This document shows, in pieces, positions 20,286 to 30,440 of a stretch of 64,000 bases of DNA. Below the pieces are notes generated by a model. The model was not told the origin of the DNA and made no database searches. It saw nothing but the letters and a program-made list of their open reading frames with translations. This DNA comes from Callorhinus ursinus. Lineage: Eukaryota > Chordata > Mammalia > Carnivora > Otariidae. The position numbers were made by a program, and so were the translations under genes. The DNA lies in the NCBI RefSeq assembly GCF_003265705.1, contig NW_020313168.1:4274462-4338461 (forward strand), written 5' to 3'. Numbering within the stretch: position 1 is the stretch's first letter; each line of letters begins with the position of its first letter.

Positions 20286-21695
20286 TCTACTTATTAGTAA
20301 AAGACTGAATGCTTCCCTGCTAAGACTGGGAACAAGGGGAGGACTCTTTTTCAAGATAATCCCAGAAGGTCCAGCCAGTGCAATAAGGCAAGACAAACAA
20401 AGAAAGAGCATAAAGATCTGAAAGGAAGAAATAAAACTATTTACAAATGACATGATTGTCTACTTAGAAAATTCCAAGGAATACTTTTTTTAAAAAGATT
20501 TTATTTATTTATTTGAGAGAGAGAGCACAAGACAGCAGCAAAGGGAGAGAGAGAAGCAGGCTCCTGGGATCATGACCTGAGCTGAAGGCAGACGCTTAAC
20601 TGACTGAGCCACCCAGGCGCCCCCAAGGAATAATTTTTTTTGAAATCCTGGAACTTATAAGTGAGTTCAGCAAAGTGACAAGATAGAAGGTAAACGTACA
20701 AAAAGTTATCATATTTTTATATACTAACAATAAACACATGGACACCAAAATTTAAAAACAATACCATTTACAACCACTCAAAAAAAAAAAAAAGAGAGAA
20801 ATACTTGGGTGTAAACCTAAGAAAATTTAGCATAGGATTTATATGTTGAAAACTATACAACGCTGATCAAAGAAATAAAAGAAAACCTACATAAATGGAG
20901 AGACATACCATGTTAATGGATTGGTCATAGTAGAGATGTCCATTCTTTCCAAATTGACACAGGTGTAAAGCAATTCCTATTAAGATTCCAGCAAGATTCT
21001 TCATAGCTGTAGACAAGATTATTCTAAAACTTTTTATGGAAAATTAAAGGAATAGCTAAGATAATTTTGAAAAAGAGTAAAACAAGAGGAATAAATCTAC
21101 CCTATTCTGGGACTTTTTATCTATCTATAGTGATCAAGGTTGTTTGTGGCGTTGGCAGAGAATTGGACACATAGATCAATGGAAGAGAACAGAGTACCCA
21201 GAAATAGACCAAAACAAGTGTGCCCAAGTGAAATAAGCCAGACACAGAGAGAAAATACCACATGATACTGCTTTTGTGAGGAATCTAAAATAGTCAAACT
21301 CATAGAAGCAGGAAGTAGAATGGTAGTTGCCAACGGCTGGGAGGAGGGGAAAACGGGGAGGTATTAGTCAAAACGGTACAAGGTTTCACTCATGCAAGAT
21401 GAATAGGTCCTAAGATCTACTGCATATCGTAGGATATCCCAGCCCCTGTAGTAAACAGTACTGTATTTTATACTTAAACATTTGCTAAGAGGGTAGATCC
21501 CACACTCAGTGTTATAATAATAGTGAAGAAGCTAGGAAGAAACTTTTGGAGGGAATAGTTATGTTTGTGGCATAGATTACGGTGATGGTTTCAGGGGTGT
21601 GTACTTATGTCCAAACTCAACAAGCTGCAAGCATTAAATAGGTACAGCTTTTTGTATGTCAATCATGCCTCATTTAAGTGTTATTTTGCTTTTGT
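20286..21695 (+). mobile_element. L1 fragment: ORF2 part and 3' UTR, internally deleted
   Basis: It starts within the ORF2 reverse-transcriptase region (AAATGACATGATTGTCTACT). It continues through AAAACTATACAACGCTGATC and GACACATAGATCAATGGAAG, then jumps at about 21220 to the 3' part (GTGAAATAAGCCAGACACAG). It ends in 3' UTR-like sequence. Stops and indels are frequent. A SINE lies at 20491. Confidence 0.85.
20491..20622 (-). mobile_element. CAN-SINE with internal deletion, minus strand
   Basis: Tail and tRNA-like head are present, but the middle segment between the GAAGCAGGCTCC and CTGGGATCATGACC blocks is missing. Target-site copies CCAAGGAATACTTTTTT and CCAAGGAATAATTTTTT flank it. It could be a deleted copy or a short subtype. 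Confidence 0.9.
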
Positions 21696-22089
21696 TTTTG
21701 TTTTTTTAATGAACCCAAAGAGCTGGAGGAAAGAGAAAAGGGCATGAACTTGATGACTAGCAGCACAGAGTCGGGAACAAACTGGAAATCTCAAGATACA
21801 AACACACAATACACACAACACACACACACCCTTAAAAGCGACCTTCAGATCAAGGTGAACAAGGACGCCCATGGTCTCCCCTCAGGAAAAGAGAGAAGGC
21901 AGACAAGTGCAATGCTCATCTTGTTTCTGCCTGTTCCGGGAAAGAGAATGGTCTTCAAACTGAAAAGGTTAAAAACAAAGCACAGGGCATGCCGCAGGAG
22001 CTCAGAGGCTGTTTGTTAAATTAAATGCAAAGACAGGATTGCAACCAGATGTAAGCACAGAGAGAAAAATCACTACCTGAGCTGCTATA
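21696..22089. other. unassigned AT-leaning DNA
   Basis: It contains a short AC-rich run near 21800-21830. It may be the distal part of the L1 or the upstream part of the L3/CR1 that follows; neither can be shown. Confidence 0.35.
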
Positions 22090-23320
22090 GATGAGTTCCT
22101 TCCCCAGACCCTGATGAATTACCTCCCTGGGTGTTTAAGCTGCCAGCAGCAATTGTCTTAGAGCTACTACTGGTAATTTCAAAAAATTATGGAGGGCCAG
22201 GGAGGTGTTGAAACACTGGCCATGAACCACACCTGACCTGCTTTTCCAAAAGAAAGGAATAAAAGAAAATTCTAGAAATAATAGGCCAATAAATGTGTTG
22301 TAAATCTTCAGAAAAGGATAAGACTATTACAGAGCCGGCTCATGAATGCATAAGGGAGGCAACACAAAACTGGGAACTCGCTAAGACTAACACACACCGC
22401 ACGACTCTTTTTCCCATTTTCAATGAGCTATCAGATTGGTGGATCCAAAGAACATCTCCGGCAAACACACGGATTTGCATAAACATTTGCAGATTAGGTG
22501 GTCAAACAAAGACTAGTGATAGAACCAGAGGGCAATTCATAGCTCGTTGGACGCGGAGCACAGTGCGTCAGCCTGCAGGGAGAGCTGCCGTGGAGGCCCA
22601 CAGGGCTCTGCTCTGTCCTGGTACCGGTCAGCACTTCCACAGCAGAAGTGGATGGAAGTAGGGGATGTGCTTTTCAAATCTGCAAATGGCATCAAACCTT
22701 AAAATGAATGATGATAGAGTCGAGACTCAAAAGTAATTAAACGAGAAGCCACAGTGTGCACGAACCAGTGGGTCAAACATTGCCAGAGATCATTCCCCTT
22801 TGTTATCACATCATTAGAAGCCAGGGAGGCCTGACCCGACAGAAGGACGCCCCTGTGGGAAGTTGCTGCCAACGGACAGAGGTGTACACGGGAGCCAACA
22901 GGGACTCCGCTGGGGAGAGACCCCGGCCTGGCGTGGACTGCACTAATAGCACCGTGGAACCAGCTCATAGAAACCGCAGGCCACGGGGCTCGTTGCAGCC
23001 TGAAGCCAGCGTTCAGTTGAAGGACATGAGCAAACACGAGTGCGTTCATGGGAGAGGCCCGGAGGGTGAAGGGTCTGGAAACAGCAGGAATGATGAACAG
23101 AGTGTCAGCTGGGCCTAGAGGAGAGATGGCCGAGGGGGGACCTCATCACAGGCTGCAGAGAGAAAACAGATGGTTATTGGAAACCCAGAATGAGTGCGGC
23201 TGGCCCTGCCTCCCGGGGAAGGGTGGTATAAATCCCGTGGGCAGGAAAATACATCTCACCTGCTCCCTCATCTTGCTGAGGGTTGCAGGGGAAAAAGAGG
23301 GTCCTTAACAGACTCTTCCA
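22090..23320 (+). mobile_element. L3/CR1 LINE, decayed ORF2
   Basis: Several blocks occur in the order of a CR1-clade LINE ORF2. They are AATAATAGGCCAATAAATG, CTATCAGATTGGTGGATCC, TTTTCAAATCTGCAAATGGC, ATGATAGAGTCGAGACTCAA, GTGAAGGGTCTGGAAACAGC and CTAGAGGAGAGATGGCCGAG. The element predates placental radiation and is full of stops. It is unusually long for this family. The call rests on recognition, not alignment. Confidence 0.6.
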
Positions 23321-24111
23321 GTCCCTGAAGTGGGGGTCCACAGCTGGTTGGGGGGGGATGGGGCCCTGGTGAAGAGGGGGAGGTGCCGGACAGCAGGGGC
23401 GGGGGGCGTCGGCTGGAGAAACGTGGAGGGGGCTTGAGTTGGGGAGACGCACGCAGGGCACAAGCGGAGGGATGAGGGTACCCGAGCCACCTGCTGGGGG
23501 CTGTCAGGGGTGGGCGGGGATCCCAGTTGGCGGGGAAGCCAAAGGAGGACTAGCAACGCGCTCTGTGAGGTTGAACCTGGGTCGGCCGCCGGGTGTGCGG
23601 TGGTGGGAACCTCCCTCCCACCCCCGCTCAAACGTCGCAGCGGCGCACACACGAAGGCTCCCCTGAATAACGTTTGCAGGGGATGACCCGTGTTCCTGGG
23701 CCAAGGCGATGGTAAGGGGACCACACGGGGGACACTGAGGTGTCTGCACACAGGGCTTAGTCCCCAGGAAGCTGCAGACGGAGGTGGGGGCCCACAGGCC
23801 CATGAACCCGAGTCGGAGGCAAGCATTTTTAAAAGCCCAGGGGACAAAGGGGTCTTACCCGACAGGATGGTGCTGCGGGTTCCCTAGAGAGAAACAGGAT
23901 GCAGAAGGAGGCCAGGGTGGGGAGAGCCTTCTGATACCAGGCAGAGGGGCCTGATGGTGGGCCGGGCTGCAGGTGAGCAGCCATCGATCCCTGAATGGTT
24001 TTTAGTAGAAAAACAGTAGCCACATGACGTGCGCGCCGGAGGGACTCTCGATGACAAAGGACCAAAGACTAGTTTAATTGGCTGAAGTAAAAGAAGGAGG
24101 GGGCTGTTTTA
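23321..24111. other. GC- and CpG-rich unique DNA
   Basis: Plus-strand G-rich with several CpGs (GGGGGGCGTCGGCTGG, CGTCGCAGCGGCGC). CpGs are scattered and fall short of a clear island. Overlapping open frames on both strands are unrecognised. The left part could still hold L3 remnants. Confidence 0.4.
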
Positions 24112-24314
24112 GGGGTGCCCGGGGGGCTCAGTCGGTTGAGCCTCTGGCTTCGGCTCAGGTCAAGATCTCAGGGTCCTGGGATCGAGTCCTGCGTGGGGCG
24201 CCCCTGCTCCTCAGAGAATCTGCTTCTCCCGCTGCCTCTGCCCCTCCCCCTGCTCGTGCTCGCTCTCTCCCTCGCTCTCAAATGAATAAATTAAAAAAAT
24301 ATTTTTTAAAAAAA
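24112..24314 (+). mobile_element. CAN-SINE, plus strand, diverged
   Basis: Head GGGGTGCCCGGGGGGCTCAG, body and A-rich tail are present. Loose target-site similarity (GGGCTGTTTTAGG and GAGGTGTTTTGG) flanks it. Substitutions in the head suggest an older copy. Confidence 0.9.
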
Positions 24315-24735
24315 GGGGGGAGGTGTTTTGGCTTACATAACTGAAAAGTCTGGAATGTTCCACATGGTTGGACCTCAACGCGTAAACCATGTCTTCAGGA
24401 ACTGCTGTGTCTCACGCCCGCTTTCGTCTGGGCCAGCTTCATTTCCCGGCAGACCCTCCTCAAGCAGGAGCAGAGACAGACTCTCTGGGGCTCCCCCGCA
24501 CCAGCCTGCCTGCCTCGGAAGAAATCAGGAGGGCGGAGCTCACTGATTGGCCAGGCCTGGGTCAGCTGACCACGCAGCGGGCGTGAGCATAAGGGCGGAT
24601 GTCGGCCCCCCTCCTGGGGCTTGACCAACTGACACGTGACACGTTTCCATGTAAGAGTCCACAACTCTACCTCTTGAGTGTTTGTCCCCGATGCAAGGAC
24701 CCAAAGGAGAGCCAAATACAGAGCAAATGGGGCAA
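24315..24735. other. unique DNA, no gene seen
   Basis: GC-rich. Opposing open frames overlap and nothing is recognised. Confidence 0.4.
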
Positions 24736-24920
24736 GCTGCGGCTTAGTTGATGTTAGAAATACCTTACCAGATTGTCTGTAGTTCTTCTTAATTACATTC
24801 TTATCAGACTTGATATTCTCATTAGAGTTGCTTATGCATCATTAACTACTGCCTCTCCCCCTTTAAAAAATACTTTTATAATGATGAGGCCAGAACTCTC
24901 TTGCTTTGGACCAAATGCCA
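24736..24920. promoter_or_regulatory. candidate conserved non-coding element
   Basis: An AT-rich non-repetitive island with TTCTTAATTACATTC, TGCTTATGCATCATTAAC and TTTATAATGATGAGG: a homeodomain core, a POU-like TATGCAT and ATTA sites. A SINE abuts its right side at 24943. Confidence 0.42.
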
Positions 24921-24942
24921 TTTCAAAACTCCTGGTACCCAG

Positions 24943-25125
24943 AGGGGCCCCTGGGTGGCTCAGTCGGTGAAGCGTCTGCCTTTGGCTCAGGTCATGATCT
25001 CAGGGTCCTGATGGATCCCTGCGTGGGGCTCCCTGCTCAGCAGGGAGGCTGCTTCTCTCTCTGCCCCTGCTGCTCTCCCTGCTTGTGATCTCCCCCCCTC
25101 TCAAATAAATAAATAAAATCCTAAA
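24943..25125 (+). mobile_element. CAN-SINE, plus strand
   Basis: Head GGGGCCCCTGGGTGGCTCAG, CT-rich segment and (AAATA)n AATCCT tail are present. Target-site duplications are not evident. Confidence 0.92.
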
Positions 25126-25699
25126 ACAGACAAACAAACAACAACTGGCGCACAGAATAAGCGCCAAGTACGCTTCAGAAAAGGCATCAGGTTTCAGACA
25201 GGGCAGAACTATGAAGGTTTCAGACCATACAACAGACGGTGTGTCAAAGAAGGATGGAGATCGTTTATACCACAGCGGCTTGACTGTGCACAGAAATGGG
25301 TGTAGCTCCGATTCTGGAAGCAAAGTTCGGGGAGACTCAGAGTTACACGTGTGCAATCTCTGGCCCTGCGCGGGACCCTGGAGACACAGGTGCGCTGGGG
25401 CGGAGGGGGTCAGGTGGCCCAGTACAGGCTGGGTGTGAGCCCTGCGCTTCGCACCATAAAGGCTTGGCGGGCAGCAAAAGGTAAAGTCTATCAGGCAAAG
25501 TGTTTCACTGGGATCTTTCGACTCACCTGCCATTTGGGGAAAAAAGGTACTCCTGGTACCGAGGGAAGATTTTATTCCCTAATCAGTCACCCGACGTGTC
25601 CTACGCCATCCTTTCCCTGGAACCCGCTCCTGGCTCCAAACCTCGTTTCTCATCTGGACTCTTGAACCAGCATTCTAATGCTCCCTATGGCTCCCCTGT
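25126..25699. other. unique DNA, no gene seen
   Basis: Three overlapping open frames of 60-104 codons on the plus strand show no known motif. No repeat was recognised. Confidence 0.4.
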
Positions 25700-25830
25700 C
25701 CCCTGCTTGTCACCTACACCGCCCCCTGGGCAAACTTTCTAAAAGTCAACTGTGGCCGTTCCTCCTCTTCTGAAAACCCCTCCATAGCTCCACCCACCTC
25801 TTCTTCTGAACCACCTTCATCCGCAGACAA
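25700..25830 (+). mobile_element. possible L2 fragment
   Basis: CTTCTGAAAACCCCTCCATA and the upstream TTTCTAAAAGTCAACTGTGG recall the L2 3' half. Weak. Confidence 0.35.
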
Positions 25831-25855
25831 AGGGGAGCCTTGCACTCATTGGCAG

Positions 25856-25962
25856 CGCTCCCCATTTCTCCCTCCCCCTGCCCCCGGCAACCACCAATCA
25901 GCCTTCCGTCTCTAGGGTTGTTCTCCTTCTGGACATTTCATATAAAGGGAAACACATCATAC
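25856..25962 (-). mobile_element. L1 fragment, minus strand
   Basis: CCCCCGGCAACCACCAATCA and TCTGGACATTTCATATAAAG are signature blocks of a reversed L1 3' UTR. Confidence 0.65.
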
Positions 25963-26059
25963 CCTACCAGCTGCAGGTGGGGTGCACTTGAACGAGGAGG
26001 TGGCCCTGGGACGCAGGGGGAGGGGCGCCTGTGATCTGGAGGCACCAGGAGTCCGAGTT

Positions 26060-26140
26060 CTTACACTGGCTCTCAGAACACCTTGAGGTCAGAGGTTACT
26101 TCCATTTAGCAGCTGGGGAACCTGGGGTCTGGGGATGTAG
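26060..26140 (-). mobile_element. possible MIR fragment
   Basis: ACCTTGAGGTCAGAGGTTAC, then CATTTAGCAGCTGGGGAACC, has the reversed MIR layout, but similarity is low. Confidence 0.35.
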
Positions 26141-27179
26141 AGAGAGGAAGGCGCCCACGCTGGGCATTGACACCCTCCCCCGCAACCCCAGTTCCTGGTG
26201 GATTTGGCCACTCAAGAAGGTGGGTTCTTCTTCTTCCAGCCATGGTAGAGGGGTGTCCCATCAGTCTCGATGCCTGAGCATTGGAACAGTTTCGAGAACA
26301 GAAGGCAGGACTCCGCAGCACCTCCTAGTTTGAGAAGTTCCTCCTTTCAAGGTTCCTGAAATTTCTTCTACAGCATTTTTCCCCCGCCAGAGAGGCAGCC
26401 AAGTTCTGGAAATCAGACCCAGGGAAAGGAAACCTCGGATTAAACACGAGACCACAGAAGGTGTCCCTGTTCTCCAAAGTCCAAACCCAGCAGGACACAG
26501 AAGCTTCCTGGATTTCGGTGTGGGGCTCGTAAGCCCACCTTGTTTGGGGCTGAAGCGAACACCCCGTGGGGCTGTTAATTCCTCATGAGCCTGATCCAGC
26601 TGTGAGCACAGCACTGGCCCAAGAGGGCTCGCTCAGATCCCCAGATCAGGGCCGTGTGAAAAGGGTGGAAAGCAACTTAAAAGGTTCTTGGACCTCAAAT
26701 TGCTCTTACAAAACAACATTTTTAGGAGTTAAGCAATTAATCCAAACACACATGGATTCAATTTCCTTCAAGCAGAAATGGCTTAAAAACCAAGGGAGAA
26801 AAATTCTCAGGGACATATCCCCTCTGAGTTCAGTGTTCCTCCAGCGTGTGGGAAGAACCCGAGGAGCTATTGCACTACCCCCACGCCCGCGCCCCCCCAA
26901 AGTCACCAGAGCCTCCCTGCCCCCTTCTGTCTCGGCGGAGAGAGAGGAGCCACGTGCCAGCCCACCACATTGCGCCGGGGTTTGAGAAGGAAGGAGCTAA
27001 TTCCCAGAGTGGGGGACAGGCAGGGACCAGGGCCCCCGCTTTCATGTGGACTGTCTTTGGGCAAAAAGGACATGAACGAGAAAACAGAACAAAGACCCCG
27101 GCTGGATTGCAGCACCATTTCTCCACAGAATGCTTCCTTCCCCTGGTTTTCCTTGAGGCGAAGGAAGGGGTTGCAAGGC
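26141..27179. other. unique DNA, no gene seen
   Basis: GC-moderate. Positions 26690-26830 are AT-richer (GTTAAGCAATTAATCCAAAC) and could be conserved. Open frames on both strands are chance-like. Confidence 0.4.
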
Positions 27180-27350
27180 AAATGTTTGCTTCCCCCTTGC
27201 AAAGTTTTATGACTTGGCCTCAACTATTCACTAGGGAGACCAGCGATTTAATAGAATTATGTTGAGACCTTTAACTGACCTCGCCAAACAAAGGAAATTA
27301 AACACAAGACGATGTTTACATAAAACTTTTAAGGTCAAATGGGAAACAAG
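27180..27350. promoter_or_regulatory. candidate conserved non-coding element
   Basis: It contains CAGCGATTTAATAGAATTAT, CCAAACAAAGGAAATTAAAC (TCF/SOX-like plus ATTA), and a nuclear-receptor half-site AAGGTCAAATGGG at the right edge. It is non-repetitive and AT-rich. A smaller similar patch lies at 27535-27640. Confidence 0.45.
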
Positions 27351-27679
27351 CCATCCGCTCCAAACGCAGAAGGACATGAGGACTTAGACTTCTGTCCTCT
27401 CCCGGGTCCCACGTTCTGGGGAGAGGAGGGACCGTTGTGGGGGGCACGCCGGGCTCGGCCACTGGCCTGTGTCCCCAGCAAGCGGCGTCCCTGGGTTCCC
27501 ATCTGGAAGGTTGGGGGAGAGAAGGTGAAATAATCTTGAGTTTAGAAAGCTAAATGTATATGGAAGAATTATAGCTTTGAAAAACGATTAAGCACCATGC
27601 CAGTGTTCATCACTGTCACCTGCCAAGGGACATGGTCAGCTCTAAGGGAAGCCATAGTCCTCAACGGGGCCCAGGGCCT

Positions 27680-28272
27680 CACCCAGACCTGCACATTCCC
27701 CAAGCCCTCACCGCCTCACCCCTCACTGCGGCCACGCCAGCTCCCTTCTGTCTCCTGAGGGCCAGGCAGATTCCTGCCTCTTGGCCTTTGCACCTGCTAT
27801 TCCCACTGCCCTGACAGCTCTTCTCCAAGACATGCTGTGGGTCTTTGCTCAAAGCCCCTCGTTTAGCTCCCCTAGAGGCCCGTTTCAGCCCTGTCCTCCT
27901 TCCCCCCCACCCCGCCCCGCCAGGCCCTCTCTGCTTCCCCTCTGCTTTGTTTTTCTTCGTGCAAACTCTCACCTTCTTTCCTTTTTTTTTTTTTTTTTTA
28001 GGTGTTATTTTTAAGTCATCTCTACACCCATCGTGAGGCTCAAACCCACAACCCCCAGATCAAGAGTTGCACCCTCCACTGACTAAGCCAGCCGGGCACC
28101 CCCCAAACTCTCCTTCTGAGAAGCACTGCATTTCTGTCTCGTTATTGCTGCCTGTCTCCTCCAGGATATCAGCTCTGTGAGAACAGGGCTTTATTCGTCC
28201 TTGCTCACCGTTGGACCTCCGTGTGCTTGCTGGCTGGCACAGGCATTTGATAAAGGTTGAGTGAATGAGCAA
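27680..28272 (+). mobile_element. L2 LINE 3' end split by a SINE
   Basis: CTTGGCCTTTGCACCTGCTA and GGGTCTTTGCTCAAAGCCCC lie left of the SINE. TCAGCTCTGTGAGAACAGGG and CATTTGATAAAGGTTGAGTG lie right. Together they give the L2 3' terminus in order. Confidence 0.75.
27980..28103 (-). mobile_element. old short CAN-SINE, minus strand, inside L2
   Basis: A T-run, then TTTTAAGTCATCTCTACACC, ending AGCCAGCCGGGCACCCCC. Flanks CAAACTCTCACCTTCT and CAAACTCTCCTTCT form the target-site duplication. It belongs to the older subtype seen at 7273 and 9048. Confidence 0.85.
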
Positions 28273-29000
28273 AAATGCTAGCAAAGATGTCCAACCCTGC
28301 TTGGGAGGCAAGATGCTGGGGAGGGGAGGGCTCCATTGTCCGGAGGGGTCTGGCGTCTGCCCCTCCCTTCCTCCTGGGGGTGGGGCACAGTGCTCCGAGC
28401 TCGCCCCAGGCCTTCAGGGACCCGTGGCTCCCAGGGTACAAGTTGGCCTGGGACCCAAGGATCTCCTTCCCCGGGCAGGGGTCTGTGCCTGTTCATGTCC
28501 TCACCGGGGGGCCGGCAGCCCACCTTCCTGGGCGGTCGCCGCCTGCCTCCCCCCATGTCACCTTGAGTGCCTTCCCCTTTTTGTGCACGCTCAACAAATG
28601 GCACAGGGTCTCTGGCTGGGAAGGCTGTCCTCAGGCTGCTGGAGGCTGGTCGGCAAGAGGAGTGAAAGTGCTCGGGAATCTATGTCTCTCCCTCTCGTGA
28701 CACATGGTCAGCTCCCGAGCCCCCGACTGGGACCGTGCTGGGCTGTGACCATAGTCTCCAAACCGCGGTGGCCTCAGCCTGATACCGTCCCCTTGAGTGG
28801 CCTTGTTCCTCAGTCTCACTCCCCACGCGCCTGCTCTGCTCTCTGCGGACACCTCCTGGCACACCCTTGGGGTGCAGATCCTCCTCTCAGGACCTGCTCG
28901 TGGGGCCCCAGCCTGCGACACACCTTGCGGGGTCCTGCGAATCACAGTCCGATGGGGGCGCATATATGTCCGGCGCGTGCTGTGCACCTTCACCCGCTGA
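28273..29000. other. GC-rich unique DNA
   Basis: This holds one of the longest plus-strand open frames of the window (28265-29089). It runs through a MIR into a SINE head and is opposed by minus-strand frames over most of its length. I treat it as chance. Confidence 0.5.
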
Positions 29001-29257
29001 GCCCTCAGCGGGTCCCAAGAGAGGCACATCATTGCCCCTTTTTAAACGATGAGGGGGCGCCTGGGTGGTTTAGTCGGTTGAGCGACTGACTCTTAATCTC
29101 GGCTCAGGTCCTGATCTCCGGGTTGTGAATTCAAACCCCATGTTGCGCCCTGTGCTGGGCATGGAGCCTGCTGGGAAGAAAGAGAGAGAGAGAGAGAGAG
29201 AGAAACCTGATGCCCAAGGTCACATGGTAAAGGGCAGCAACAACATTCGAGTCCACA
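29001..29257 (-). mobile_element. MIR split by a SINE
   Basis: CATTGCCCCTTTTTAAACG is on the left side of the SINE, and AAACCTGATGCCCAAGGTCA on the right. They join as the reversed MIR core. Confidence 0.55.
29054..29202 (+). mobile_element. CAN-SINE (older subtype), plus strand
   Basis: Head GGGCGCCTGGGTGGTTTAGT, then GACTGACTCTTAATCTCGGC, ending in a (GA)n run with no A-rich tail. It interrupts a MIR. Confidence 0.88.
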
Positions 29258-29651
29258 GGGGTCCCCCCTGATCTGCGGGGCAGGAGGGGGCGGGGTGCAT
29301 TCCAAGACCCCCCAGGGGAGCCCTGAAATGTCAGAAGGTACAGAAACCCTATGTGTGTGTTCTGTGCTCTCTCCCCTCCACTCGTACCTATGATAATGTG
29401 GAATTTCCAAATCAGACACAGGAACAGATGAACAACATTAATAATCCAACAGAACAATTATAACAATATACTGTAATAAAAATTATGTCAGTGAGGTCTC
29501 TCTATCTTGCTGCCCCTTCCCCCTGCCTCTTGCTGTGGGCTGATAAACCGCCCCGTGAGGGGAGGAGGCGAGTGACGGCGGCTCCTCTTGACCTTCTGAC
29601 CATCTGTGTCCAGGCTGCGGAAAGCCAGCCCGCGGAGAAGGGGACACTGCC
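29258..29651. mobile_element. Tigger-type DNA transposon (non-autonomous)
   Basis: The ends are roughly inverted: GTCCCCCCTGATCTGCGGGG at left and GCCCGCGGAGAAGGGGACAC at right. The interior has CCAAGACCCCCCAGGGGAGC, ACAATATACTGTAATAAAAA and TTGACCTTCTGACCATCTG in the order of a TcMar-Tigger short element. No transposase is present. Confidence 0.75.
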
Positions 29652-29843
29652 TGGAATGTGTGCCCCACCACGGCGTCCTGCTCCCTGCAGAAGGCAGCAG
29701 CTGTGAACCGCCTCTCTAACTTCTCAGCATACGATGTTTCAGATGAGAGCGCAGGTGTGCTTTTTCTTTCCACCCGACACATCTTTAAAAACTTTCGTGT
29801 ACTTCTTCTCTTCAGAATGGAAGAGACTAAATATGGTGCTCCA

Positions 29844-30030
29844 GGGCGCCTGGGTGGCTCAGTTGGTTGGGTGACTGCCTTCAGCTCGGGTCATGATCCT
29901 GGAGTCCCGGGATCGAGTCCCACATCGGGCTCCCTGCTCAGCAGGGAGTCTGCTTCTCCCTCTGACCCTCTTCCCTCTCGTACTCTCTCTCTCTCTCAAA
30001 TAAATAAATAAAATCTTAAAAAAAAATAAA
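29844..30030 (+). mobile_element. CAN-SINE, plus strand, perfect target-site duplication
   Basis: Full-length copy with clean (AAATA)n AATCTT and poly(A) tail. An identical 16-base duplication TAAATATGGTGCTCCA lies at 29828-29843 and 30031-30046. It looks young and lies just left of a candidate enhancer. Confidence 0.96.
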
Positions 30031-30079
30031 TAAATATGGTGCTCCATCCCATCCCTTCAGAGTTTGCTCCACGAGAAGG

Positions 30080-30440
30080 AAAAAAAAAAAATCATCCTGC
30101 CATATTTGTAACTGATTGCTTGCTTGTGCCTGTTTGGTGAGATTTATTCTCTCATTAACCACTGCCCTCCCTTCATTCATGTTAAATATAAAATTGATTA
30201 GGAAAGATCCCCATCATGGTTAAAAAAATAATTAGCTGCTACATCATGTTGCCCACAGTGCGACAGAAAAGAGTGATTAAATTAGGAATATTAAAACCCC
30301 ATTAATCTGCTCTCAACTTAAGCCCCGCTTGTTCATCTCACAGTGGTGCTTATTATTTCTGACGCTGAAAGATATTTGAATTACCAGCTGCAACAAGGTC
30401 ACTCGCTGAAAGATGTCAGGTCAGCCATTAGTCAAAGGGG
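30080..30440. promoter_or_regulatory. strong candidate conserved enhancer
   Basis: A sharply bounded AT-rich block with many homeodomain-type sites: AAATAATTAGCTGC, GTGATTAAATTAGG, CCCATTAATCTGC and TTGAATTACCAGCTGC. AAAATTGATTAGG and a TCF-like GTCAAAGGGG at the right edge are also present. No repeat is present. GC-rich DNA resumes immediately after. Enhancer activity is inferred from texture alone. Confidence 0.55.

Noticed and set aside
20286..21695. Possible live L1 ORF2
   Set aside because: Frequent stops, indels and a large internal deletion show a dead fragment; the same holds for all other L1 pieces here.
23340..23660. Possible CpG island and promoter
   Set aside because: CpGs are scattered among long G-runs and no first exon or core promoter is visible.
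28265..29089. 274-codon plus-strand open frame
   Set aside because: It runs through unique GC-rich DNA into a MIR and a SINE head, has overlapping frames on the other strand and no recognisable domain.
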